A stretch of 64,000 nucleotides of DNA from Bryobacterales bacterium (GCA_020846745.1 JADLDI010000077.1:1-64000), one strand, 5' to 3'; counted from the stretch's first letter, positions 1-10,098 are shown. Numbers and translations are program-made. The notes: generated by a model from the letters alone, not told the origin.

Positions 1-2
1 AT

Positions 3-68
3 GACGAGGCTCGGTACCTGGCGGCACTGCGGCGGAGCGGATCGCCATACGGGAAGGCGGCGGCATGA
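3..68 (+). CDS. Possible 3' end of a truncated gene
   Basis: From base 3 a frame is open to a TGA at 66-68 and would encode a C-terminal tail reading roughly YLAALRRSGSPYGKAAA. The window starts inside it, so neither start nor family can be judged. It is listed because it is the only frame here that looks like a protein tail. The overlapping frame starting at base 1 runs into the repeat and the receptor gene and is less convincing. Low confidence. Confidence 0.2.
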   Translation, partial: DEARYLAALRRSGSPYGKAAA

Positions 69-120
69 CCTGCAGATTTTGCTTGACAGACGGTCTCAGA
101 AATCTTACGCACCGTGGTTC

Positions 121-225
121 GGTTACGGCATTTGGTGCGTGTTTGCAGTGGTTTACCGGACCCGGGGCGCGGGGCTAGATCGCATTCAGCGGATTTCTCT
201 CACGCCCTTACGGCTCGGGTTCAAT
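121..225. repeat. Composite intergenic repeat, copy A
   Basis: This copy contains the block GCGTGTTTGCAGTGGTTTAC followed by CGGACCCGGGGCGCG, then a GATCGCATTCAGCGG block and CTCACGCCCTTACGG. The same blocks in the same order recur at 63826-64000. Parts recur at 3712-3846 and 46213-46266. It lies just downstream of the receptor stop codon, in noncoding DNA. Together with the partial tail at 3-68 it accounts for most of bases 1-252. Confidence 0.75.
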
Positions 226-252
226 GGCGAGGGCGGAATCCAAACCGGCAGC

Positions 253-3200
253 TTACCAGTAGAACTTCAATCCGAACTGAATACTGCGAGCTGGGGCGCT
301 TGAGAACGTACGGCCGAAGTTCACGTTTTCCACCGACGTGTTTGGGCTGGAGAAGTTGGTATGGTTGAAGGCGTTGAACATCTCCGTCCGGAACTCGAAG
401 CGATAGTTCTCTTTGAACACGAAGTTCTTGAAGATGCCGGCGTCCAAATTATTGATGCCGTTGCCTCGCAGCATGTTCATCATCGCGGTCCCGAACCGCG
501 GAACCTGCGCCGGATGCCTGGCCGTATTCAGCGGCCAGTCGAACGCGTCGCGATTCCATCGTGGTGTCGTCAATCCGCTGCCGCCGAGGAACCAATCGCT
601 TGAAACTAAGTCGGGCCGGCATAAGTTCGTCGGCGAAGAGTTACAGTTACCGGCCGAGATCGTCGGCGCTGTCAGTTGATAGCCGTTGTGCAAGGTAACG
701 ATTCCCGACAGCGTCCACCCGCCGATTAGCAGATCAGCTACCTTCGGCAGACCACTGCCGAGCGACTTGCCCCGCCCCACAGGGATCTCGTATAGGAAGT
801 TACCGGTGAACCGGTGCGGAATGCTGTCGGTGGAGAAACCGTCGTTGTTGCGCAAATTGAACGGATCCTGCACCTGACCGACGTTACCGGACGAGCGCGC
901 GCCATTTTTCGAAAGCGTCTTACTCCAGGTGTAAGCACCCTTGAACATCAGCCCCTTGCCCATGCGCTTTTCGCCGGTCACGAGCAGGCCCTGATAGCTG
1001 GCGGCGCCGCTCGAATTGAATCCGAAGACGCGGTTCCACTTGGGCCATGGAATTCGCGTCTGCACGTTACCGGGACCGGGCAACGTTGAGTTGTAGTCGA
1101 CCGAATTTTCGAGGTGCGTTCCCTTTGAACCCAGGTACTGCACCTCAAGCACCATGCTCTTGGTCAGTTCCTGTGCAATGCTGAAGCTCCACTGCTGCGT
1201 GTAACCGTCAATCCAGTTATTCTCCGGACCGGTGAGCAATCCGAAGATGGCGTTCGACAGGGAACCGTTTGGATTGTTCACGTCTCCAGCCCATGTCAGC
1301 GTGGGACGGGTCAGGTCCGATGTGTAGCCGGCCCATAACTGCGCCGGTGGACCCGTAACAGAGTTCTGGACGAGGTTCATCAACTGCGCGCCGGAGTAGA
1401 AGATGCCGTAACCGCCGCGCATCACGGTCTTGGTGCCGCCGAACGGACGATAAGCAAATCCGATGCGTGGTGCGAAGTTGTTCTTATCGGAATTGAACAG
1501 CGCCTCACGATCGAGGTAGCCAAACCCGAGGTCCGGGCGAACATTCTTATAGAACGGTTCGGCTGACTTGTTCTGCTTTGGGAACCGCAACCCGCCCTGT
1601 CCGTTCGCCAGCGTTGGGTCGAACGATGGCGTCAAACCACCCAATTCCTTCGGCACCTGGTTGAACTCATACCGCACACCGACGTTCAGCGTCAGCTTCG
1701 GGCTCACCTTCCAGTCGTCCATGACGTAGAAGGCGAGCATCGTGCGGCGGAACCGGCCGGTCTCGTTCGGAGCAAGAGCGATCGATGAACTCGCCATGTT
1801 CCCCAGCAGAAAATCACTGAACCCATCGCCCGAGAACTGGCCGCTGAACGTGTATTGATTGTTCAACCGTGTTCCCAGAAAGGCGTCGGCGCGGTGGCGG
1901 CGGACATCCGCCCCGGCTTTAAGGTTGTGCTTGCCGCGCGACCAGGTCACGCCGTCGTACCACTGGAAGCTGTTCACCGTCAGGAACCATGGCTGCTGCT
2001 CTGACAATGCCGTAAAAATGGTATTCCCGAAGCCAATTGCTTCGACGAACCCGGCGCCGCTGCCCTCTTTCGGAGCAAACGGCACGCCCGCGTTTGCCGC
2101 GATCGGGTTGCCCGAGTTCTGCCCGCGCTGCCGGTGGATCTGCCGTCCGTAACTGGCGCGGAACTCGTTCAGGAAGCGAGGCGTAATCACCGAAGTCAGG
2201 TTCGCCGCCAAGTTCTGCGGCTTCTGCGGCGTGATCAGGCCACCCACGGTGGGGAAGGTGCCCGGAGTGTACTGATAGATGTCCTGAAGGCCGTAGCGCA
2301 CCATCAGGTCGTGCTTATCGGTGATGCGCCAGTCATACCGGAACAGGCCGGAGTTGTAGTCGTTGATGCTGGCGAAGTTTCCCGAGTAGTTCTGATTCGG
2401 ATTCGGATTGTTGGGCGCGCCGTAGTACTTCGACAGTGCCTGCGAGATGGGGTCCAGGCGATTTGTTGGAATGATGTTGTTCACAAATGGCTGACCGGTT
2501 TGCGGGTCGCGAATGGTCTTGCTGAATCCGGTGAAGTTTCCGCCGATCTGCGCCGCGGTGGGCACCATGGCCGTGCGGAACACGGCCTGCCGAATCCGCG
2601 ACCCATCGTAGTTGCCGAACAGGAACATCTTGTTTTTGATAATGGGTCCGCCCACGGCCGCGCCAAACTGGTTGCGGCGCAGGGGAGCGATCGTTTGCGT
2701 CGGAGTCAAAAAGAAGTTACGCGCGTCGAAGGTGTCGTTCCGGAGAAACTCCCAAAGCGTGCCGTGCAGCGCGTTGGTGCCCGACTTTGTTACCACGTTG
2801 ATCACCGCGCCGCCGCCCGACCCGAATTCGGCCGAGTACTGACCCACCTGAATGCTGAATTCCTGAATCGCATCCACCGACGGGCCTAGATTCCAGCTAT
2901 TGAAAAACGCTTCCTTATTGTCGGCTCCGTCCAACTGATAGTTGTTGTCCTGGTGCGGCATGCCGGCCGCCGTCGGCGCGCGCTTGTTCACGATGGCCGC
3001 CGAGCCCTGGCCCTCGCCCATGCCGGCCGTGAGCGTGGTCAATTCCATGAAGTTGCGGCCGTTCAGGGGGAGGCTGACCACACGCGATTGGTTGATGACG
3101 CCGCCGATGAGGTTGCTCTCGGTGTTAATCAGCGGCGCCGCGCCCGCCACCTCGAGTGTCTGGGTCACCTCTCCCACCTGGAGATCGATGTCGACGCGCG

Positions 3201-3504
3201 CCTGCAGCCCAACCTCCAGCACCAGGTTGCTGACTGTTGCCTTTTTGAAGCCCGCCGCCTCCGCCTCCACACGGTAGGGCCCAGGATTCAGCGCGGCAAT
3301 ACGGTACGTGCCCGAGGAATCGGTCACCGCCTCGCGGCTTAGGTTCGTGCCGGTGTTAATGGCCGTCACTTTCACGCTCGGAACCACTGCTCCGCTATGG
3401 TCTTTGACAATACCGGTTAGCACGGCCGTCGGCACCTGCGCCAGTACAGGCAATGATGCCGCCAGCAATAGAGTAGCGAAGCGAGTAGCAAGTGGGTTGC
3501 GCAT
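253..3504 (-). CDS. TonB-dependent receptor, Oar-like, with carboxypeptidase-regulatory domain
   Basis: This 1083-residue protein is a predicted outer-membrane receptor of the kind expanded in Acidobacteria. A signal peptide covers about residues 1-22. A carboxypeptidase-regulatory-like (Ig-fold) domain spans about 27-110, with the typical TGIVKDHSGAVVP and GTYRI motifs. The plug follows, with the family signature LPLNGRNF at 145-152 and a VTKSGTN motif near 235. The rest is a long beta-barrel ending in an aromatic residue (FGLKFYW). The start is ATG at 3504 without a clear Shine-Dalgarno. The gene is monocistronic: intergenic repeat lies on both sides. The substrate cannot be told from sequence. 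The family moves large ligands such as oligosaccharides or peptides across the outer membrane or acts in surface assembly. Confidence 0.9.
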   Translation of the reverse strand: MRNPLATRFATLLLAASLPVLAQVPTAVLTGIVKDHSGAVVPSVKVTAINTGTNLSREAVTDSSGTYRIAALNPGPYRVEAEAAGFKKATVSNLVLEVGLQARVDIDLQVGEVTQTLEVAGAAPLINTESNLIGGVINQSRVVSLPLNGRNFMELTTLTAGMGEGQGSAAIVNKRAPTAAGMPHQDNNYQLDGADNKEAFFNSWNLGPSVDAIQEFSIQVGQYSAEFGSGGGAVINVVTKSGTNALHGTLWEFLRNDTFDARNFFLTPTQTIAPLRRNQFGAAVGGPIIKNKMFLFGNYDGSRIRQAVFRTAMVPTAAQIGGNFTGFSKTIRDPQTGQPFVNNIIPTNRLDPISQALSKYYGAPNNPNPNQNYSGNFASINDYNSGLFRYDWRITDKHDLMVRYGLQDIYQYTPGTFPTVGGLITPQKPQNLAANLTSVITPRFLNEFRASYGRQIHRQRGQNSGNPIAANAGVPFAPKEGSGAGFVEAIGFGNTIFTALSEQQPWFLTVNSFQWYDGVTWSRGKHNLKAGADVRRHRADAFLGTRLNNQYTFSGQFSGDGFSDFLLGNMASSSIALAPNETGRFRRTMLAFYVMDDWKVSPKLTLNVGVRYEFNQVPKELGGLTPSFDPTLANGQGGLRFPKQNKSAEPFYKNVRPDLGFGYLDREALFNSDKNNFAPRIGFAYRPFGGTKTVMRGGYGIFYSGAQLMNLVQNSVTGPPAQLWAGYTSDLTRPTLTWAGDVNNPNGSLSNAIFGLLTGPENNWIDGYTQQWSFSIAQELTKSMVLEVQYLGSKGTHLENSVDYNSTLPGPGNVQTRIPWPKWNRVFGFNSSGAASYQGLLVTGEKRMGKGLMFKGAYTWSKTLSKNGARSSGNVGQVQDPFNLRNNDGFSTDSIPHRFTGNFLYEIPVGRGKSLGSGLPKVADLLIGGWTLSGIVTLHNGYQLTAPTISAGNCNSSPTNLCRPDLVSSDWFLGGSGLTTPRWNRDAFDWPLNTARHPAQVPRFGTAMMNMLRGNGINNLDAGIFKNFVFKENYRFEFRTEMFNAFNHTNFSSPNTSVENVNFGRTFSSAPARSIQFGLKFYW

Positions 3505-3555
3505 GGTGTAGATACAGTCCTGCCCCAGACTTCAGGGAGGCTATGGTTCCGAATA

Positions 3556-3572
3556 ATACCGTATGCCGGTAT
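3556..3572. promoter_or_regulatory. Inverted repeat upstream of the receptor gene
   Basis: ATACCG-TATGC-CGGTAT is a perfect inverted repeat with 6-bp arms and a 5-bp spacer, about 52 bp upstream of the receptor start at 3504. Its position suggests an operator, but no regulator gene is adjacent, so this is inference only. Confidence 0.3.
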
Positions 3573-3711
3573 GCGCGATCAATAGCGTTGACGAGATTGT
3601 TGATGTGGGTGGTTGTGGCCGCTCAAGCGGGTTAACGTTTAATCATGTCGCGTTCGGCGGATACGGACGGGGGGAAGTGGGTGTAGGATGTCTTCGGATG
3701 GCGCGGCGCTT

Positions 3712-3846
3712 CCTGAGGGATTGAGGAAAAATGCGGCCCGCGCCCTGATGGGACTGAGGAAAAATAGGGCCCGCGCCCTCACGGTTGCGGTTCCGTTTCC
3801 GGTGCAATGCGTGTTTGCAGTGGTTTACCGGACCCGGGACGCGGCC
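3712..3846. repeat. Composite intergenic repeat, copy B
   Basis: Two tandem units of about 33 bp, each with GAGGAAAAAT followed by a GGCCCGCGCCCT-like block, lead into GGTTGCGGTTCCGTTTCCGG and then the GCGTGTTTGCAGTGGTTTAC block also found in copies A and D. The tail block (GATCGCATTC...) is missing here. It fills most of the 380-bp gap between the receptor and the TPR gene. Nothing else is evident in 3573-3711 apart from a small CCGCT-CA-AGCGG hairpin. Confidence 0.8.
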
Positions 3847-3871
3847 GAACATCCTTATGGCAGTCTGACGG

Positions 3872-3877
3872 TACACT
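3872..3877 (+). promoter_or_regulatory. Candidate -10 box of the TPR gene
   Basis: TACACT ends 7 nt before the ATG at 3885, and no Shine-Dalgarno precedes that ATG. If it is used, the transcript would begin at or next to the start codon (leaderless). No good -35 is visible. Confidence 0.35.
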
Positions 3878-3884
3878 CTGAACA

Positions 3885-4931
3885 ATGACAACGGTGGTCA
3901 GGGCTGTGGTGAGTTTGGTGGTCGCCGTCTGCATGCTGGTTGCTCAGCCGCGATCGCCGGAGGAGCGGCAACTGTTGCGCGCCATTCAGGCAAACCCTAA
4001 GAATCCCGCTGCCCATCGCGAATACGCGATCTTCCTCCAAATGCAGGGCCGTGGCACTGAAGCAATTGCCTACTTCCGCACGGCCCTCGACCTCAATCCA
4101 CGCTCGGCAGAATCGAGTTATAACCTCGCCTTGGCGCTGCTGCACGCCGGCCGCGCGGCCGATTCACTCCAGATTCTGGACAGATATCCCTCCACGGCTG
4201 CCGACCGGCTTGCCCTCCGCGGCTCCGTGTTGAACGCTCTCGGCCGCTTCCCCGAGGCGCTCACCGCGTTGCGGAACGCTGTCGCGCTCGACCCGGCGAA
4301 CCCCGATACGCTCTATGACCTTATCATTACCCTTCTCCAAACCGGCGGCGAGCAGGAAGCCACCGTCTGGATTGATAAGGGATTGCGGAAGTTCCCCCAC
4401 GTGGGCAAGATGCACGCCGCGGGCGGCATGCTCGCCTACGCCAAAGGCGACAACGACCGTGCCATTAAGGCATATCAGACGGCCGTGAAGCTCGAGCCGG
4501 ACGCCGCCGATTTTCATGCGTCACTCGGCGATGTATACAACGCCGCCGGGGACCTGCCCGGCGCCGTGAACTCGTATCGGCGGGCCATCGCTCTCGATGC
4601 CAACAACGCGACTTACTATGTCAAACAGGGCCGTGCACTGGTTAAGCAACGGTCCAATGCGGCGGAGCAAGCTTTTCAACAGGCGCTTCGGCTCGATCCG
4701 AATAACGCAGAGGCCCACTTTGAAGCCGGTAAACTGCTGGCCGCTCGTGACGACCATCGTGCCGCCATCGACCATTACAGCCGCGCCGTCGCCGCGATGC
4801 CCACGCTTAAAGAAGCGTGGTATCAGTTGAGCCTTAGCTATCGCCGCACCGGACGGAACGAGGAAGCGGCCGCCGCGCTTACCGAGTTCCGGAAGTTGAG
4901 TAAGGAGGCTGCGGCGGAACCTGTGCGCTAG
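3885..4931 (+). CDS. Secreted tetratricopeptide-repeat protein
   Basis: This 348-residue protein has an N-terminal hydrophobic segment (about 1-20) that looks like a signal peptide. It is followed by about eight TPR-type helical pairs covering residues 28-330, with repeats such as EAIAYFRTALDLNPRSAES and RAIKAYQTAVKLEPDAADF. TPR arrays are protein-protein interaction scaffolds, and no catalytic domain is visible. The 3' end overlaps the convergent phospholipase-like gene by 53 bp. A specific partner cannot be named; in this lineage such proteins are often periplasmic. Confidence 0.8.
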   Translation: MTTVVRAVVSLVVAVCMLVAQPRSPEERQLLRAIQANPKNPAAHREYAIFLQMQGRGTEAIAYFRTALDLNPRSAESSYNLALALLHAGRAADSLQILDRYPSTAADRLALRGSVLNALGRFPEALTALRNAVALDPANPDTLYDLIITLLQTGGEQEATVWIDKGLRKFPHVGKMHAAGGMLAYAKGDNDRAIKAYQTAVKLEPDAADFHASLGDVYNAAGDLPGAVNSYRRAIALDANNATYYVKQGRALVKQRSNAAEQAFQQALRLDPNNAEAHFEAGKLLAARDDHRAAIDHYSRAVAAMPTLKEAWYQLSLSYRRTGRNEEAAAALTEFRKLSKEAAAEPVR

Positions 4932-6126
4932 CATTCAGCTTCGTCAACAGGGCCTGCGTCTCACCGTCGACCTTGATGGCGCCGTAATAGGAACGAATGT
5001 TGCGAGCCAATTCCGGATCGACCGCAGCGAAATCCCGTTTCGCCAGTTTGTCCAGCAGTTTGCGATATGCGTTATCGGCCAGATGATAGCGGCCCGGCCT
5101 CGCCGGTTTGCCTGTATCGAGGTTCAAGTCTTCCAACGACAGCCGCTCACCGGCTTGCAACCGCGCAGCGAGTCCACGGTAGGTCGCGACTGTTTTATTA
5201 AAGCTCTCCATAAACAACTTTTCCGCCTCGGGAGTCGGGGGCCGGAACGCGAACACCTTCATCATGCCCACCTTCGGTATGATTCGGATCAGGAAGGCAC
5301 AAAGCGACGCCAATATGCCGGGCCGGCGGTAGTCCTTGCCCCACTCCTTTTCGAAGCTCGCCCGCGACAGGTTATATACGAACCGCTGCCGTGTCAGGCT
5401 CGGCTCCGCCTTCACTAACTCTTTGCCTCGCATCTTCCAGGCCGCCTTCGTCGCCGACGGGAGGATGGAGCCCACGGCATAACGGTAAGTGCCCAGTGCG
5501 AGGTCCACACTGAAGAGCACATCCTTCAGTTCCAGCGAGTAAGTCTGCCGGAAGGCCCGATCCAATACGTCTTTGCTGACTTCAAAACCGATGAAGTCGT
5601 GATAGGCCTGCGGCGCATAGTGATGGTTCGCCACCTGGGCGACGTCCAACGAGAACTCCATTCGCAGGTGAGCGGTCGGATTGTCCTCATAGGGAATCTC
5701 CGTCCCGAACCGCCGGCGCAGTTTCGGATAGACGAGCGGCACCGCCCGGTTTATAGCCAGAGAATGGCCGTACTGGTCCGAGACATAGTGTGCCAGCGAC
5801 CCCATGGCGAACGCGAGCTCGTCGAGCGTCTGCGCACACCCCACCATGTTGACCACAAAATCGCCGGTGCGCACATAGTGCACGAGGTCTGTAAATAAAT
5901 GACTGCCCAACGGGTAATAACCAGCATCCTGAATAATGGCTCCACCGTAGGCGAACGCATGGGCCTTGATGAGTTCTTCATCGGTGGCTTGGGGAAAGCG
6001 CGCTTTCAACAGCGGTTTGATCGACGTTTCCCAGACCGTATCGATCACCGCTTCGTGCGAAAGCACCGAATACGCGCTCGCGAGGGGGGCAAACAGGAGT
6101 AGCAGAAAGGGAGCACGCCGCAACAT
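4879..6126 (-). CDS. Secreted zinc-dependent phospholipase C-like protein
   Basis: This 415-residue protein has a signal peptide (about 1-18, ending near ASA). The N-terminal half resembles the zinc-dependent phospholipase C / S1-P1 nuclease fold. It has an early SHEAVID histidine, then HLFTDLVHY, and an AHYVSDQYGHS segment with spaced His/Asp residues suited to binding metal (about 110-130). The C-terminal half (about 200-415) is helical and not recognised. Lipid cleavage is inferred from family resemblance, and the set of metal ligands was not checked by alignment. The gene is convergent with the TPR gene and shares 53 bp with it. Confidence 0.6.
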   Translation of the reverse strand: MLRRAPFLLLLFAPLASAYSVLSHEAVIDTVWETSIKPLLKARFPQATDEELIKAHAFAYGGAIIQDAGYYPLGSHLFTDLVHYVRTGDFVVNMVGCAQTLDELAFAMGSLAHYVSDQYGHSLAINRAVPLVYPKLRRRFGTEIPYEDNPTAHLRMEFSLDVAQVANHHYAPQAYHDFIGFEVSKDVLDRAFRQTYSLELKDVLFSVDLALGTYRYAVGSILPSATKAAWKMRGKELVKAEPSLTRQRFVYNLSRASFEKEWGKDYRRPGILASLCAFLIRIIPKVGMMKVFAFRPPTPEAEKLFMESFNKTVATYRGLAARLQAGERLSLEDLNLDTGKPARPGRYHLADNAYRKLLDKLAKRDFAAVDPELARNIRSYYGAIKVDGETQALLTKLNASAQVPPQPPYSTSGTR

Positions 6127-6181
6127 CGAAGGAAAGTAGATGCAGGCGGCGTGCCGTTTCTAACAGTGTGAAAAACGTTAC

Positions 6182-7369
6182 TTATGCGTGCTGATACCAG
6201 GGTTTGGCCGGCGGACGGTAAGTAATCGCTAATTCGGGCGTCTCCACCCGTGCGTGCTTACCTTTCGACTGGAACAGGTGTGCCAGGGTCCCGGTGGTTA
6301 ACAACGTCCGCTCTACCGGGTACACGGGCTTGCCGGTGACGATCATCTCTTCGATGCACCATACGAGTCCATCAAAGTGCGGCAGGGGACGCGACCGGTC
6401 GGGCAGCCCGAAGTAAGTCGATTCCAACTTGCCGTTCACGTTGCCGGCCCACGACCAACTGGAAGCGCCGCGCTGCAAGATCAGCCCAGCCGCCTTGAGC
6501 CCATCTTTGTACTGCACGATAAACAGCACCGGCCGCCGCACGGGATCGGTAAGTTCGCCGCTCCACTTGGGCTGCCGCTGGGCAGCCGCTTCAAACAGCG
6601 GTTTGCTCCAGGCGCCTTCGCCATTAATCCAGTTAATCGCCTCTTCACCGGCCAGACGGTGTACCCACTGGACCCCGGTTTCACCGTCGCCCCGGCGCTC
6701 CACCATGCACTGCAGGCTTTCCAGCAGATGGAACCCGTAAGCGTCTTCGTCGCCGTTGCCCATCGCTACGGCGGCATCGATCCTGGCTCCTGGAGGGATC
6801 ACCACGTCCGGGGTCCGGATGGTGACAGGAATCGACGACCCGGCCATGAACGGCGACCCCAGTTTCTTGACACGGTCGTACATCGTCTTTGCTTTGGTCC
6901 AGTCATACGAAAGATGTTTATCGGAAAAGATGGGGATCTTTGCTTTCTGGGGCTCCAGCACGTCGAGGATCTTCGACATCAGCTCGAACCGCGGATACTG
7001 CTTCTGTCCGAGCGGCGTGGTCGGATAGTTGCCATGCTCACCGACAAAAACGACTGCGTCGACGGCCACTTTGCCGGTGCCCAGGGTGATCGCCTGTTCG
7101 ATAGTGTCGTAGATTTTGAAGCCGTTCCGGGCCGACAGGTCGCGGCTCATGTCATTGTTCGGCACCTGGTCGGTGTACATCGAAACCACGTGCGTACGGG
7201 GCAGCATGTGCTTCGCGTTCGGCGAGTAACCGGCGAGCAGCCGGCCGATTACCACGTCGGCGTGCGAGTAGTGGCGATACTCCGTGACGATGGCCGCCAC
7301 GGTCTTCCGTTTCGGGGCGCCGAGCAGCGGGGCGGCCGCGAGCGCGCCAACGAACTGTCTTCGTTTCAT
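6182..7369 (-). CDS. Tat-exported protein of unknown function
   Basis: This 395-residue protein begins with a twin-arginine-type signal (KRRQFVGALAAAP). The rest looks like a compact soluble alpha/beta domain with motifs such as VFVGEHGNYP and FSDKHLSYDW and many conserved-looking His/Asp residues. I do not recognise a characterised family. Similar Tat-signal proteins are common in planctomycetes and acidobacteria, often near sugar isomerases and oxidoreductases. It is divergent from the gamma-glutamyltransferase gene with only 26 bp between start codons. GGAG lies 4 nt before its ATG. Confidence 0.65.
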   Translation of the reverse strand: MKRRQFVGALAAAPLLGAPKRKTVAAIVTEYRHYSHADVVIGRLLAGYSPNAKHMLPRTHVVSMYTDQVPNNDMSRDLSARNGFKIYDTIEQAITLGTGKVAVDAVVFVGEHGNYPTTPLGQKQYPRFELMSKILDVLEPQKAKIPIFSDKHLSYDWTKAKTMYDRVKKLGSPFMAGSSIPVTIRTPDVVIPPGARIDAAVAMGNGDEDAYGFHLLESLQCMVERRGDGETGVQWVHRLAGEEAINWINGEGAWSKPLFEAAAQRQPKWSGELTDPVRRPVLFIVQYKDGLKAAGLILQRGASSWSWAGNVNGKLESTYFGLPDRSRPLPHFDGLVWCIEEMIVTGKPVYPVERTLLTTGTLAHLFQSKGKHARVETPELAITYRPPAKPWYQHA

Positions 7370-7377
7370 ATCTCCGC

Positions 7378-7385
7378 AGTATACT
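7378..7385. promoter_or_regulatory. Palindromic -10 element shared by two divergent genes
   Basis: AGTATACT is self-complementary, so it gives a TATACT hexamer on each strand. The rightward hexamer ends 10 nt before the ATG at 7396. The leftward one ends 8 nt before the ATG at 7369. With only 26 bp between the start codons, both promoters must overlap here. No clear -35 box is visible on either strand. Confidence 0.4.
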
Positions 7386-7395
7386 CATCAGAAAT

Positions 7396-9165
7396 ATGCG
7401 AATCGCTCTGACGATTTTTGTTTTGGCGCTGCCACTGCTGGGACAAGTCAAAAAGTGGCCGTCTACCACGAGGCCTGTCGTCCGCGGACGCGACTATGCC
7501 GTTTCTTCCATGCGGCCTGAAGCGTCCATGGCTGCTGAAAGGATTCTACGCGCCGGCGGCAATGCGTTTGATGCTGTAGTTGCGGGGCAAGCCGTGCTTG
7601 GATTGAACGACGCGCCGAACAATGGCATCGGCGGCGACGCGCAGATTCTGTTGTACGACGCCAAGTCAGGGAAACCCTACTCCCTCAACGGCGAAGGCAC
7701 GGCGCCGAAGCTCGCCACCATCGACTGGTATAAGAAGAACCACAAGGGCACCCTCCCTTCCAGCGATACACTGCTTTCCGGAACCGTCCCCGGTGTCATC
7801 GATAGTTGGTATGTGATGCTCGATCGTTGGGGCACCATGACGTTCGCGGAAGTGCTGGCGCCCGTTATCGACTTAGCCGAAAACGGCTTCCCGATGGCCG
7901 ATAAGTTAGCCTCGGCGATCAACGGCTCGAAGAAACTGGCGAAGTATCCGAGTTCCGTCGCGCTCTATAAGCCCGACGGCAAAGTCTGGAAGGGCGGCGA
8001 CATGTTCACGAATAGAGACCTCGCCCGCACGTTCCGCCGCCTCATCGCCGCAGAAAAGGCCGCCTCGCACCTCGGCCGCCAAGCCGCCCTCAAAGCCGCT
8101 CGCGACGAGTTTTACAAGGGCGCCATCGCCCGCGAAATGGCGAAATTTTCAGAGGAAAACGGCGGGCTTTTCCGCTACGACGACTTTGCCGAATTCCAGG
8201 CCCAGCTTGAAACACCGATCAGCGTCAACTATCGCGGATACACCGTTCTGAAGAACCCCTCCGCATCGCAGGGTCCCGCTGAGCTGTTCGCCCTCAACAT
8301 TCTCGAAAACTTCGACCTGAAGAAGATGGGCCATAACTCGGCCGACTACATCCACACCTCGATCGAAGCCATCAAATTAGCCATGGCCGATCGTGAGTAT
8401 ATCGGTGACGAGTTAGTCTCCAAAGTTCCCTACGAGCAACTCCTCTCCAAGCGATACGCGGCCGAGCGCGCCAAACTCATCGACCCCGCCAAGGCTTCTA
8501 TGGATTTCCGCCAGGGTAAGCCCGACGCGTCAATCCCCACGCATCCGCAGGACGTCAATTTCGATTCCTCCGCCGGAGACAACGGCGACACCAGCTACAT
8601 TTGCGTGATTGACAAGCATCGCAACGCCGTCAGTTTCACGCCTTCGCTCCACTCGGGCTTTGGCACCAACGTCGTAATGGGGAAGCTTGGCTTTTCCTTC
8701 AATTGCCGCGGTGATTACTATTCGCTCATCGAAGGCCATCCGAACGCCCTTGCCCCCGGAAAGCGCCCACGCTCCACGTTGCAGGGCACGCTCGTTCTCA
8801 AAGACGGCAAGCCGTTCCTCGTCACGGGCAGCCCCGGCGGCGACGACCAGTGCCTGCGCACCATGCAAACGTTGCTCAACATTGTCGAGTTCGGCATGAA
8901 CCCGCAACAGGCCATCGAAGCGGCCCGCTACTCCACGCGCAGCTTTCCGATGTCCTATTGGCCGCACCGCATGTACCGCGGCGAAGCCACCGTTGAGGAT
9001 CGGGTGGCCGAAGAGGTCCGCGCGGAACTGAAGAAACGCGGCCACCTGCTCAAGGTCAACGGACCGTGGTCGCTCGGCTTGAACGCGGCGATTATGGTCG
9101 ACTCGTCTAACATTTTGCACTCCGCCGCCGATCCACGGGCGGACGCGTATGCGCTAGCTTGGTAA
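7396..9165 (+). CDS. Gamma-glutamyltransferase family protein (secreted Ntn hydrolase)
   Basis: This 589-residue protein has a signal peptide (about 1-17). It shows the gamma-glutamyltranspeptidase layout: an N-terminal large-subunit region (RAGGNAFDAVVA, GIGGDAQILL) and a small-subunit region beginning at the autoprocessing site GDTSYICVID. There Thr399 would be the nucleophile freed by self-cleavage. The C-terminal SPGGDDQCLRTMQ resembles the oxyanion/glycine loop. The family cleaves gamma-glutamyl amides such as glutathione or acylates amines; several homologues are cephalosporin or other amidases, so the substrate is open. No Shine-Dalgarno is seen. It is followed after 9 bp by a sugar-isomerase-like gene, a likely operon. 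Confidence 0.85.
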   Translation: MRIALTIFVLALPLLGQVKKWPSTTRPVVRGRDYAVSSMRPEASMAAERILRAGGNAFDAVVAGQAVLGLNDAPNNGIGGDAQILLYDAKSGKPYSLNGEGTAPKLATIDWYKKNHKGTLPSSDTLLSGTVPGVIDSWYVMLDRWGTMTFAEVLAPVIDLAENGFPMADKLASAINGSKKLAKYPSSVALYKPDGKVWKGGDMFTNRDLARTFRRLIAAEKAASHLGRQAALKAARDEFYKGAIAREMAKFSEENGGLFRYDDFAEFQAQLETPISVNYRGYTVLKNPSASQGPAELFALNILENFDLKKMGHNSADYIHTSIEAIKLAMADREYIGDELVSKVPYEQLLSKRYAAERAKLIDPAKASMDFRQGKPDASIPTHPQDVNFDSSAGDNGDTSYICVIDKHRNAVSFTPSLHSGFGTNVVMGKLGFSFNCRGDYYSLIEGHPNALAPGKRPRSTLQGTLVLKDGKPFLVTGSPGGDDQCLRTMQTLLNIVEFGMNPQQAIEAARYSTRSFPMSYWPHRMYRGEATVEDRVAEEVRAELKKRGHLLKVNGPWSLGLNAAIMVDSSNILHSAADPRADAYALAW

Positions 9166-9174
9166 GTTCGCCTT

Positions 9175-10098
<924 letters not shown>

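Noticed and set aside
2134..2889. 251-residue open frame antisense to the first receptor gene
   Set aside because: It lies wholly within the receptor on the opposite strand, is Arg/Val/Gly-rich as expected for the complement of GC-rich codons, and shows no domain.
6377..7411. 344-residue open frame antisense to the Tat-exported protein
   Set aside because: The opposite strand has a clear Tat signal and coherent protein. This frame is His/Arg/Val-rich shadow sequence.
8530..9120. 196-residue open frame antisense to the gamma-glutamyltransferase
   Set aside because: The sense strand carries the catalytic small-subunit motifs; this is its mirror.
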